A DNA stretch of 27,130 bases from positions 1-27,130 of the forward strand of contig CAMCFT010000038.1 of the NCBI GenBank assembly GCA_945874225.1, written 5' to 3'. The position numbers and the translations under genes are program-made. Every line of letters begins with the position of its first letter. The stretch's first letter is position 1. This DNA is from Flavobacterium psychrophilum (GTDB lineage Bacteria; Bacteroidota; Bacteroidia; Flavobacteriales; Flavobacteriaceae). The notes below the pieces were generated by a model that did not search any database, was not told where the DNA came from, and saw nothing but the letters and a program-made list of their open reading frames with translations. This document shows positions 14,546 to 21,175 of this stretch, piece by piece.

Positions 14546-14908
14546 ATGAAAAAATACTTTATTCAAAATTCGCCTTTCGTAGTTCCAACAACTGATGGAA
14601 AACTAATCGAAGAACATCACGGAATGGCAACCACGAAGAACTCTGCAATTTCAATTGCTCATATGATTGCGCCACCACATTGGAAAGAGCCTTTTCAAAC
14701 TCCGGAGTTCGAAGAATACACTTATATTATTTCGGGTAAAAAACAATTTATTATCGAAGGTGAAACAGTTATTCTCGAAGCAGGACAATCCATAAAAATT
14801 GAAAAAAATACGCGTGTTCAATACTCCAATCCGTTCGATGAACCTTGCGAATACATGGCAATTTGTATTCCAGCATTCGATTTTACAAAAGTACATCGGG
14901 AAGAATAA
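14546..14908 (+). CDS. Single-domain cupin protein
   Basis: A 120-residue protein made almost entirely of a cupin beta-barrel: HWKEPFQTPEFEEYTYIISG (the first cupin motif, with candidate metal ligands His, Glu and Glu) and then GQSIKIEKNTRVQYSNPF in the second motif region. The function of small cupins cannot be told from sequence; sugar isomerase, dioxygenase-like or binding roles are all possible. I start it at ATG 14546 (MKKYFIQNSP). The in-frame ATG at 14537 is part of the dispersed repeat that ends at 14542 and adds only three residues. It converges on the penicillin-acylase gene, with a double palindrome between the stops. Confidence 0.8.
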   Translation: MKKYFIQNSPFVVPTTDGKLIEEHHGMATTKNSAISIAHMIAPPHWKEPFQTPEFEEYTYIISGKKQFIIEGETVILEAGQSIKIEKNTRVQYSNPFDEPCEYMAICIPAFDFTKVHREE

Positions 14909-14912
14909 ATTT

Positions 14913-14947
14913 TAACCCTGTCAGGGCTTAAAACCCTGTCAGGGTTA
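14913..14947. terminator. Double CCCTGTCAGGG palindrome between convergent genes
   Basis: Two copies of ccctgtcaggg (14916-14926 and 14934-14944), each nearly self-complementary, also pair with each other. The result is a 14-bp stem (14913-14926 with 14934-14947) with one mismatch and a 7-nt loop. It sits between the stops of the cupin and penicillin-acylase genes and can work in either direction as a terminator, although no long T run follows. The unit looks like a dispersed intergenic palindrome used twice in a row. Confidence 0.6.
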
Positions 14948-14955
14948 GAAAAAAA

Positions 14956-17343
14956 CTATTTCATCGGTGAGAAAACTAATTTTGTAGAAGTCTTAATAAT
15001 TTCTTCCTTATTCAATTTCATTTTTCTGAACTTGCCAGTATTGTACATTTCCGCCTGATCATTATAGTGCTTGCTAAACGGATTTCCGGATTGACCCGTT
15101 GGCAAAACACTCATACTGTTTTCTATATCTGAAAAATCAATTACTCTCCTAGTTGATGGTCCGCCTTTGGCTATATATTCTCCACTATCAGTAAAATCAA
15201 AAAATAGATTATTAATCACCTCCGTTGAACCCGGAACATTAAAAGGACCAACATTAAAAATGCCTCTCAATGCAGCCACTTTCCCTAAAGGATGTTGGTG
15301 TTCCAAGGTATGAACTCGGTCCCAAGTCCAAGAATTCACCTCTTTTCCCAATTGATTTTCGATTGCTGTAATGGCTTCGTGAAAAGATTTGTTGAGAATA
15401 TCTTCTCTAGATTCTTTTTTGCTTTTTGTAGCAACATCATCCCACCAAATTGAGTTTTCATTTTTACTTTGTGGCTCAATAATTTGTTTGACAATATGCG
15501 TGGTCAAAAGCATATTAAAATTATCATCTCCCAACTCGTCCTGAAACGTATTTTTTAAATATTTATAAATCCATTTATTATAAATTGTTGGCGCCAAATC
15601 TTTCAAACTATTCGAACCGTTCCATTTTTTTAGGATTTCAACTGCTTGTTTTTCATTGCTTGAAAGGGATTTTAAATCCAAAGCCGAAATCAGATTTTTT
15701 GCCACACTAGGCGTAATCGATGACGTATTATCATTTATCATCTGACCCACATCATCTTTTGTCCAATTGTTTTTGGGCTCTAATAAACCAGAAATTCTTT
15801 TGGCTCGATCTTGCGGTAAATAATATCCGGGATACAAATAACCATCGACCGCTTTAGGCTGATTATTGGCAGAATAAATATAATTCCAGCTTGGATTTAT
15901 GGCGTGAGGGTTTTTAGAGAAATCCAAAAATTCTTTCTTGTCGTCGACACCATTTGTTCCATTAAGGATAAAATTTGGATTGACGGAATTGTCTAATTTA
16001 TATAATTTTCCGGAAGTATTCCAAGCGATATTTCCTTTGGCATCGCCATACATTATATTTAATCCTGGCGCGGCAATTAAGGAAACTCCTTTTCTAAAAT
16101 CTTCCAAATTATTGGAATGCGATAGCGAATAAACAGCTTCCAACATTTGATTGGTTAGTTGTGAATAAATCCAATACATTGCAACTGGTTTCGTGTCCTT
16201 GATTCCGTCCAATAAATCATTCATAACAGGACCGTGTTGGGTTTCTCGAACTTCTAAAACCACATCAGAACTATCTTTTACTTTAATGGTTTCTTTTCGG
16301 ATTTTATAGTCTTGAAATCCGTTGGCCGTTTTGTATTGGTTTTTGTTGTTTGGATTTTCTTCTTCCTGAAACAAATCGACATCATCGTTTTCGAACATTG
16401 TTAATCCATAAGCATAATTATGATTGTGTGCCAAAAGCGGGAATGGTGTTCCGGCCAAATAATACCCATAAATTTCATAATCAGGCACTACAATATGAGC
16501 TTCATACCAAGTACAAGGCTGCGAAAAAGCAATATGTGGATCATTGGCAAAAATAACTTTTCCGTTTTTGGTTTTATTTGGTGCAATTACCCAACTATTG
16601 CTGCCAATAAAAGCCGGCACTTGTGAATTCTCCAGCAAATCAGTCACTGATTTAGAAATTTCGGCATATTCAACAGACTTCCCGTCGAAATTTTTGATTT
16701 GAGTAGTTCCCAAAGAACCGTCCAAACCAAAATCTTTTAAATAATCCGCACCCAATCTATCCCGAATATCTGTCATTAACGGGTCGTTTTTTTGAGCCAT
16801 CGCAAAACTGAACGACATATAACCAAAGATATTATAGACATCTTTTACGGTAAATTTTTCCTTTTTTATTCCCAATATTTGGAACTCGATTGGCGTTTTG
16901 CCTTCTTCCATATATTGGTTTACACCGTCAATATAGGCCAAAGTGAGTTGATATGCTTGGGAGTTTTTATCCAATTTAGCAATTGCCTTTTCGGAATTTT
17001 CGTTGATGCCCAAACCTGCGAAAAACTTGTCGGTCTTTAAAACTTTCGAACCAAACATTTCTGATAATCTTCCCGGAGCAATTCGTCGCATCAATTCCAT
17101 TTGCCACAAACGATCTTGGGCGTGAACATACCCCAAGGCTGTCATTGCATCTTTCTGGGAATTGGCATAAATATGCGGAACCCCAAAATCATCAAAATAG
17201 ACCGTAGTTTCTTTTTGAATATTTTTGAGCTTTAATTTTCCTTCATAAGTGGGTTTCAGGTATAAAACATAACCAACTAATGCAATGGCAAGAATTACTA
17301 TCAAGGATAGAATAACAAGAAGGGATTTCTTTAGGGTTTTCAT
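14956..17343 (-). CDS. Penicillin-acylase-family N-terminal serine hydrolase
   Basis: This 795-residue protein has the layout of Ntn hydrolases of the penicillin G acylase family. An N-terminal membrane anchor or signal (about 6-29) precedes an alpha-chain region with YFDDFGVPHIYA (49-60) and GYVHAQDRLWQMELMRRI (71-88). A spacer leads to the autoproteolysis site at Gly247-Ser248 in GSNSWVIAP; the beta chain would begin with nucleophile Ser248. FANDPHIAF follows, and the expected C-terminal motifs LEHQHPLG and PSTRRVIDF are present. Such enzymes hydrolyse amide bonds of acyl-amides: beta-lactams, acyl-homoserine lactones or N-acyl amino acids. The native substrate cannot be told from sequence; quorum quenching or lipid-amide turnover are the main options. 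The acylase acts outside the cytoplasm. Confidence 0.93.
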   Translation of the reverse strand: MKTLKKSLLVILSLIVILAIALVGYVLYLKPTYEGKLKLKNIQKETTVYFDDFGVPHIYANSQKDAMTALGYVHAQDRLWQMELMRRIAPGRLSEMFGSKVLKTDKFFAGLGINENSEKAIAKLDKNSQAYQLTLAYIDGVNQYMEEGKTPIEFQILGIKKEKFTVKDVYNIFGYMSFSFAMAQKNDPLMTDIRDRLGADYLKDFGLDGSLGTTQIKNFDGKSVEYAEISKSVTDLLENSQVPAFIGSNSWVIAPNKTKNGKVIFANDPHIAFSQPCTWYEAHIVVPDYEIYGYYLAGTPFPLLAHNHNYAYGLTMFENDDVDLFQEEENPNNKNQYKTANGFQDYKIRKETIKVKDSSDVVLEVRETQHGPVMNDLLDGIKDTKPVAMYWIYSQLTNQMLEAVYSLSHSNNLEDFRKGVSLIAAPGLNIMYGDAKGNIAWNTSGKLYKLDNSVNPNFILNGTNGVDDKKEFLDFSKNPHAINPSWNYIYSANNQPKAVDGYLYPGYYLPQDRAKRISGLLEPKNNWTKDDVGQMINDNTSSITPSVAKNLISALDLKSLSSNEKQAVEILKKWNGSNSLKDLAPTIYNKWIYKYLKNTFQDELGDDNFNMLLTTHIVKQIIEPQSKNENSIWWDDVATKSKKESREDILNKSFHEAITAIENQLGKEVNSWTWDRVHTLEHQHPLGKVAALRGIFNVGPFNVPGSTEVINNLFFDFTDSGEYIAKGGPSTRRVIDFSDIENSMSVLPTGQSGNPFSKHYNDQAEMYNTGKFRKMKLNKEEIIKTSTKLVFSPMK

Positions 17344-17363
17344 ATTTCAATAAATTGTATTGA

Positions 17364-17371
17364 CAAATATA
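17364..17371 (-). promoter_or_regulatory. Candidate -7 element of the penicillin-acylase gene
   Basis: The minus strand reads TATATTTG (fits TAnnTTTG) 20 bases before the acylase ATG, within the 161-bp divergent region shared with the flavin-reductase-like gene. A -33 box is not clear. Confidence 0.45.
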
Positions 17372-17480
17372 TAGGATTTAAAAGTTATTTTAAACTATTT
17401 ATTTTCAATGTGTTTAATCTTCAAATGTAGTGAAAATAAAATATTTTGTTTAATTTATATTATATTTTATTAAACAGAAG

Positions 17481-17488
17481 TATCTTTG
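17481..17488 (+). promoter_or_regulatory. Candidate -7 element of the flavin-reductase-like gene
   Basis: TATCTTTG, matching TAnnTTTG, lies 16 bases before the ATG at 17505. A TTTG at 17445-17448 is too far upstream (32 bases) to be a standard -33 box. Confidence 0.5.
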
Positions 17489-17504
17489 CTTTAAATTATA
17501 AAAA

Positions 17505-18146
17505 ATGAAACATATTTCAAGAGACGAAATTTCCAAAATGGAAAAAATTGAACGGCTGAATTTAATCAATTCCTGTACCGGATACAAATCGGCAAATCTT
17601 ATCGCCACAAAATCTTTAGACGGCAAACCGAATGTGGCTATTTTTAGCAGCGTTACTCATTTAGGTAGCGAACCTGCATTAATTGGATTCATTATGCGTC
17701 CAACGACAGTTCCGAGAGATACTTATAAAAACATTAAGGAAACTGGCTTTTTTACGGTAAATCACATTACGGCAGATATGATTGCTGATGCGCACCATAC
17801 ATCGGCCAATTATGATTTGGGCATTTCAGAATTTGACAAAACAAATCTGGAAGAAGAATACAAAAATGACATTGAAATTCCTTTTGTAAAGGGAAGTCCC
17901 GTTCAGTTGTATTGCAAATATGTGAATGAATATTATATTAAGGAAAATGACACCATTCATATTATAGCTTCTATTGAAAACTTATTTTTTGATAAAGATT
18001 TGCAACACGAAGATGGCTGGTTGCAAATTGACAAAGGCAATGTTGTTGCGTTAAATGGCCTTGACGGATATTGTTTGCCTAAATTAGTAGATCGTTTTCA
18101 ATATGCTAGAAAAGACACCCCTTCAAAATCATTTTTCACAAAATAA
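17505..18146 (+). CDS. Flavin-reductase-like FMN-binding split-barrel protein
   Basis: The 213-residue soluble protein matches the flavin reductase-like split-barrel family. Landmarks are SANLIATKSLDGKPNVAIFSSV (29-50), with the FMN-phosphate region TVPRDTYKNIKETGFFTVNHI (about 68-88), and a later GSPVQLYCKYV strand. Members bind FMN and reduce it with NAD(P)H or serve as flavin-dependent oxidoreductases of unknown substrate. The full domain is present and the length is typical for the flavobacterial form. It is transcribed alone: it is divergent from the acylase gene and has a strong bidirectional terminator at its 3' end shared with queA. Confidence 0.85.
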   Translation: MKHISRDEISKMEKIERLNLINSCTGYKSANLIATKSLDGKPNVAIFSSVTHLGSEPALIGFIMRPTTVPRDTYKNIKETGFFTVNHITADMIADAHHTSANYDLGISEFDKTNLEEEYKNDIEIPFVKGSPVQLYCKYVNEYYIKENDTIHIIASIENLFFDKDLQHEDGWLQIDKGNVVALNGLDGYCLPKLVDRFQYARKDTPSKSFFTK

Positions 18147-18147
18147 A

Positions 18148-18173
18148 AAATCTCGTCATTGCTGACGAGATTT
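18148..18173. terminator. Bidirectional terminator between the flavin-reductase-like gene and queA
   Basis: A perfect 11-bp stem (aaatctcgtca at 18148-18158, tgacgagattt at 18163-18173) with loop ttgc begins just after the plus-strand stop at 18146. For the minus-strand queA message a T-rich tract follows (plus 18141-18150). For the plus strand the T run comes later (18182-18190). It serves both convergent genes. Confidence 0.85.
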
Positions 18174-18198
18174 AGAAATCTATTTTTTTTAAAACTTT

Positions 18199-19248
18199 TT
18201 AGATGATTAACATTGCGTCACCGTAAGAATAGAATTTATATTCTTCTTTTATTGCTTCTTCGTAAGCTCTTTTCATTAAATCGTGACCACAAAAAGCAGA
18301 AACCATCATCAATAAAGTTGATTTTGGAGTATGAAAATTTGTAATCATACACGTTGCCAAACTAAAATCGTGAGGTGGAAAAACAAATTTGTTTGTCCAA
18401 CCATCAAAAGGATTCAGGGTTCTTTGTGATGAAACAGAACTTTCAACCGCACGCATCGAAGTAGTCCCAACAGTACAAATACGTTTTCTGTTTGCCTTTG
18501 CATTATTAACAATATCACAGGCTTCCTGAGTAATTTTCAATTCTTCGGAATCCATTTTGTGTTTTGACAAATCTTCCACCTCAACAGGATTGAAAGTTCC
18601 CAAACCAACGTGCAGTGTAACTTCGGCAAATTTTATTCCTTTGATTTCCAGTTTTTTCAACAAATGTTTAGAAAAGTGCAAACCGGCAGTAGGTGCTGCA
18701 ACAGCTCCTTCTTCTTTAGCATAAATAGTTTGGTAACGATCCGCATCTTCCGGAGTTACGTCTCTGCTTATGTATTTTGGAATTGGCGTTTCACCAAGTT
18801 CAGTCAATTTGTTTCTAAATTCTTCGTAAGAACCGTCATATAGAAAACGCAAAGTTCTTCCGCGTGAAGTTGTATTGTCAATAACTTCGGCAACTAATGA
18901 ATCGTCATTTCCAAAATATAATTTGTTCCCAATACGAATTTTACGAGCAGGATCAACCAATACATCCCAAAGACGTTGTTCAGCATTTAGTTCTCTAAGT
19001 AAAAAAACTTCGATTCTGGCTCCCGTTTTTTCTTTGTTTCCGTATAAACGAGCCGGAAAAACTTTAGTGTTATTCAAAATAAGAACATCACCTTCGTCAA
19101 AATAATCGATAACATCTTTGAACGTTTTATGTTCAATAGTTTGTTTTTTTCGGTCGATAACCATAAGACGTGATTCGTCTCTGTTTTCGGCTGGATATTC
19201 TGCAAGAAGTTCTTTTGGCAAATTGAATTGAAAATGTGATAATTTCAT
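18199..19248 (-). CDS. queA: S-adenosylmethionine:tRNA ribosyltransferase-isomerase QueA
   Basis: The 349-residue enzyme transfers and isomerises the ribosyl part of SAM onto preQ1 at the tRNA wobble position, making epoxyqueuosine. All family landmarks are present: [16 protein letters not shown] (18-33), [18 protein letters not shown] (53-70), a central domain with PARKIRIGN (about 99-107), [27 protein letters not shown] and the C-terminal [16 protein letters not shown]. The length is normal for QueA. It is the later partner of QueE in this window. The leader of about 60 nt contains a degenerate 7-bp array (19259-19293), and a TATATTTG -7 element lies beyond it. Confidence 0.97.
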   Translation of the reverse strand: MKLSHFQFNLPKELLAEYPAENRDESRLMVIDRKKQTIEHKTFKDVIDYFDEGDVLILNNTKVFPARLYGNKEKTGARIEVFLLRELNAEQRLWDVLVDPARKIRIGNKLYFGNDDSLVAEVIDNTTSRGRTLRFLYDGSYEEFRNKLTELGETPIPKYISRDVTPEDADRYQTIYAKEEGAVAAPTAGLHFSKHLLKKLEIKGIKFAEVTLHVGLGTFNPVEVEDLSKHKMDSEELKITQEACDIVNNAKANRKRICTVGTTSMRAVESSVSSQRTLNPFDGWTNKFVFPPHDFSLATCMITNFHTPKSTLLMMVSAFCGHDLMKRAYEEAIKEEYKFYSYGDAMLII

Positions 19249-19258
19249 TTGAAAAAAT

Positions 19259-19293
19259 TATGAGTTATGGATTATAAATTACAAGTTTTGAGG
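19259..19293 (+). repeat. Degenerate 7-bp-period array in the queA leader
   Basis: Five successive heptamers can be read: tatgagt, tatggat, tataaat, tacaagt and tttgagg. Rotated by one base they fit the TTRNRRN pattern of the arrays in and near aroA, and the first resembles the agttata array at 20699-20726. It lies 10 bases upstream of the queA ATG, inside the predicted 5' leader. Confidence 0.65.
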
Positions 19294-19313
19294 TCATAAT
19301 TTTAAATCGTGTG

Positions 19314-19346
19314 CAAATATACGATTGTGAGATAGGCGTTGTCAAG
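19314..19346 (-). promoter_or_regulatory. Candidate queA promoter
   Basis: The minus strand has TATATTTG (plus 19314-19321) as a -7 element. A TTTG-like CTTG (plus 19343-19346) lies 21 bases upstream of it, close to the usual spacing. The leader it predicts is about 55-60 nt long. Confidence 0.5.
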
Positions 19347-19365
19347 TGTTTCGGCGTTTATTTTT

Positions 19366-19400
19366 CCTCACCCCGACCCTCACCAAAGGAGAGGGAGAAG
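19366..19400. repeat. Dispersed CCTCACCCC hairpin element, copy 2
   Basis: This copy of the element at 2726-2760 keeps the cctcacccc arm and an imperfect stem (ccctcacc with ggagaggg, loop aaa). It lies between the 3' end of aroA and the queA promoter. It could terminate the minus-strand aroA message, but the T run expected of a strong terminator is short. Confidence 0.65.
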
Positions 19401-19434
19401 AAAAGTGCTTTTCAACCCAATGAGGTGGGCGATG

Positions 19435-20685
19435 TTAGGGAATTTGGAATCCAATACTTTTTAAATCATTCCAGAAATCAGGAAAGGATTTTGAAACGAC
19501 TTCGGCATTTTCTATAACAATTGGCACTTTTAATGCCAAAGGTGCAAATGCCATTGCCATTCTGTGGTCGTTATAAGTAGCGATTTTTACATTAGAATTG
19601 ATATGGGCAGAAGGTTCTAGAGTCAAACTCTCATTAGTAACTGAAATATTGGCTCCCAATTTTGTGATTTCGATTCTTACGGCTTCCAATCTGTCTGTTT
19701 CCTTAATTTTCAAAGTATGCAAGCCCGTTAAATGACAGCCAATTCCCAATCCAAGACAAGTCACTACAATAGTTTGAGCAATGTCAGGAGAAGAATTCAG
19801 ATTGCAGATTGCAGGTTGCAGGTTGCCTATTGCAGATTTTCGCAAAATAATTGAGTTATTTACAAAAACAGTTTCTACTCCAAGTTTTGAATAGATTTCT
19901 GCCAAAGCGGAATCGCCTTGCAAACTATTTTCTTTGTAACTGGATAAGGTAATTGTAGTTCCTTCTTTGGCCAAAGCCACAATTGAATAAAAATAAGAAG
20001 CTGAAGACCAGTCAGATTCTACCGTAAGGGTTTGGGGTTTATGGTTTGAGACTTGAGGTATTACAGTAATTATATTTCCAATAAATGAAGTTTCAATACC
20101 AATTTCATTTAGCAAAGCCAATGTCATTTTTATGTAAGGAACAGAAGTGATTTGGCCTTCTAATTTCAATTCGATTCCGTTTTCTAGTTTTGAGGCTATC
20201 AGCAAAAGTGCTGAAATGTATTGGCTGCTCACGCTTGCCGGTAAAGCAACGTGGCTTTTCGTAAGTTTTTGTCCTGTTATTTTTATTGGCGGAAAACCTT
20301 CGTTTTCAACATATTCAATTTTGGCTCCTAATTGTCGTAAAGCATCCACTAAAATCTTGATGGGACGCTCTTTCATTCTTGGAGAACCAGTAAGGGTAAC
20401 GGTTCTGTTTTCCTGAATGGCAAAAAATGCAGTCAAAAATCGCATTGCTGTTCCTGCGTGATGAATATCTATGACTTGGGTGTTGGGTGTTGGGTATTGG
20501 GTATTGGACACAAGTGCTTCTTGCATTACTTCACTATCATCAGAATTTGAGATGTTTTCTATGGTAATATTTGGAAATAAAGCCTGAAGTAATAATAACC
20601 GATTGGTTTCAGACTTAGAACCCGTTATGTTTAATTGTGAATTGTGAATTGTGAATTGTGAACTAGTGCTTAAAAGTAAATTCAT
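19435..20685 (-). CDS. aroA: EPSP synthase (3-phosphoshikimate 1-carboxyvinyltransferase) with four in-frame 7-bp-repeat insertions
   Basis: The 416-residue enzyme joins shikimate-3-phosphate and PEP in chorismate synthesis. Key motifs are intact: GSKSETNR (22-29), GTAMRFLTA (78-86), GSPRMKERPI (100-109), SSQYISALL (153-161), ESDWSSASYF (223-232), SPDIAQTI (299-306) with catalytic-type Asp301, KETDRLEAVR (328-337) and DHRMAMAFAPLAL (373-385), then KSFPDFW (399-405). Four poorly conserved stretches between them, residues 9-18, 60-70, 211-220 and 283-296, are encoded by tandem arrays with a 7-bp period. They read as odd polar peptides rich in Asn, Gln, Ser, Thr and Pro. The reading frame survives every array, so I call the gene functional. 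The gene is 113 bp downstream of the mazG-like gene with no promoter seen between, so the two may share a message. Confidence 0.95.
   Translation of the reverse strand: MNLLLSTSSQFTIHNSQLNITGSKSETNRLLLLQALFPNITIENISNSDDSEVMQEALVSNTQYPTPNTQVIDIHHAGTAMRFLTAFFAIQENRTVTLTGSPRMKERPIKILVDALRQLGAKIEYVENEGFPPIKITGQKLTKSHVALPASVSSQYISALLLIASKLENGIELKLEGQITSVPYIKMTLALLNEIGIETSFIGNIITVIPQVSNHKPQTLTVESDWSSASYFYSIVALAKEGTTITLSSYKENSLQGDSALAEIYSKLGVETVFVNNSIILRKSAIGNLQPAICNLNSSPDIAQTIVVTCLGLGIGCHLTGLHTLKIKETDRLEAVRIEITKLGANISVTNESLTLEPSAHINSNVKIATYNDHRMAMAFAPLALKVPIVIENAEVVSKSFPDFWNDLKSIGFQIP
19798..19839 (+). repeat. 7-bp-period array inside aroA (codons 283-296)
   Basis: Six successive heptamers: cagattg, cagattg, caggttg, caggttg, cctattg and cagattt. 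Rotated, they read TTGCAGA or TTGCAGG. On the coding strand they encode KSAIGNLQPAICNL, just before the catalytic SPDIAQ motif. Confidence 0.85.
20028..20055 (+). repeat. Degenerate 7-bp-period array inside aroA (codons 211-220)
   Basis: Four heptamers: gggtttg, gggttta, tggtttg and agacttg, continuing weakly as aggtatt. They encode QVSNHKPQTL immediately before the conserved TVESDWSSAS motif. It is less regular than the other three arrays in the gene. Confidence 0.65.
20476..20507 (+). repeat. 7-bp-period array inside aroA (codons 60-70)
   Basis: Heptamers ttgggtg, ttgggtg, ttgggta and ttgggta, then a partial ttgga. On the coding strand they give SNTQYPTPNTQ, a repeat peptide between the EVMQEAL helix and the conserved IDIHHAGTAMRFL segment. 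Confidence 0.88.
20634..20661 (+). repeat. Perfect 7-bp array inside the aroA N-terminus (codons 9-18)
   Basis: Four exact copies of attgtga. They encode SQFTIHNSQL near the aroA N-terminus, just ahead of the GSKSETNR motif. The array at 20770-20797 carries the same unit in inverted orientation, so the two could pair across the aroA start. Confidence 0.9.
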
Positions 20686-20698
20686 ATTTGTAATTATG

Positions 20699-20726
20699 AG
20701 TTATAAGTTATAAGTTATAAGTTATA
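20699..20726 (+). repeat. Perfect 7-bp array in the aroA leader
   Basis: Four exact copies of agttata (rotation TTATAAG), with a partial unit on the aroA side. It lies 13 bases upstream of the aroA ATG, in the aroA-mazG gap. Degenerate relatives of this unit appear in the queA leader. Confidence 0.9.
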
Positions 20727-20769
20727 ACTTTCTAACCAAGTAATTTAGGGGCGCAATTTACTATTACTC

Positions 20770-20797
20770 ATTCACAATTCATAATTTACAATTCACA
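20770..20797 (-). repeat. 7-bp array just downstream of mazG, inverted relative to the aroA array
   Basis: Plus strand attcaca, attcata, atttaca and attcaca; on the minus strand this is the TTGTGAA unit found inverted at 20634-20661. It begins two bases from the stop of the MazG-like gene. Confidence 0.85.
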
Positions 20798-20798
20798 A

Positions 20799-21125
20799 TT
20801 ATTTCAATTTTTCGTTGTTTTTGTGTCTGTCTTTATCTCGTATTGTTTTTAAATCCATTTTTTTATCAAATGCTTCCTGCAAATCGATTCCGGTTTGATT
20901 GGCGAGACATAAAACCACAAAAACCACATCGGCAAGTTCCTCACCAAGATCTTTGTTTTTATCGCTTTCTTTTTCGGATTGTTCACCGTAACGACGAGCT
21001 ATAATTCTGGCCACTTCGCCTACTTCCTCAGTAAGTTGTGCCATATTAGTCAATTCGTTGAAGTAGCGAACACCGTGTTCTTTTATCCAAGTATCAACGG
21101 TGAGTTGGGAGTTTTTTAGGTTCAT
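20799..21125 (-). CDS. MazG-like nucleotide pyrophosphohydrolase
   Basis: The 108-residue protein has the all-alpha NTP pyrophosphohydrolase metal-binding signature: EEVGE (Glu33, Glu34 and Glu37) on one helix and EELADVVFVVLCLA (Glu62, Glu63 and Asp66) on the next. Such enzymes cleave NTPs or dNTPs to the monophosphate and pyrophosphate, usually as house-cleaning. Substrate preference cannot be told here. I start it at ATG 21125 (MNLKNSQLTV). An in-frame ATG at 21149 lies inside the -7 promoter element at 21147-21154 and cannot be on the message if that promoter is used. The gene precedes aroA in the same direction. Confidence 0.87.
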   Translation of the reverse strand: MNLKNSQLTVDTWIKEHGVRYFNELTNMAQLTEEVGEVARIIARRYGEQSEKESDKNKDLGEELADVVFVVLCLANQTGIDLQEAFDKKMDLKTIRDKDRHKNNEKLK

Positions 21126-21146
21126 TTGATTTTGTTTTTGAAAACC

Positions 21147-21154
21147 CAAAGATA
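21147..21154 (-). promoter_or_regulatory. Candidate -7 element of the mazG-like gene
   Basis: The minus strand reads TATCTTTG, fitting TAnnTTTG, 21 bases before the ATG at 21125. The 8-mer is identical to the ones before queE and the flavin-reductase-like gene. Its position rules in the downstream start of this gene. Confidence 0.55.
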
Positions 21155-21175
21155 TTTATTCTAAATTTTGAATTC

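Noticed and set aside
19435..20685. aroA as a pseudogene because of its repeats
   Set aside because: The frame is open for the full length and every recognised EPSP synthase motif is present in order.
19798..20797. CRISPR array or minisatellite-type CRISPR relic
   Set aside because: Units are 7 bp, directly abutting, without unique spacers, and lie partly inside a housekeeping gene. No cas gene is present.
21126..21149. N-terminal extension of the MazG-like protein
   Set aside because: It overlaps the TATCTTTG -7 element, so it would not be transcribed from that promoter.
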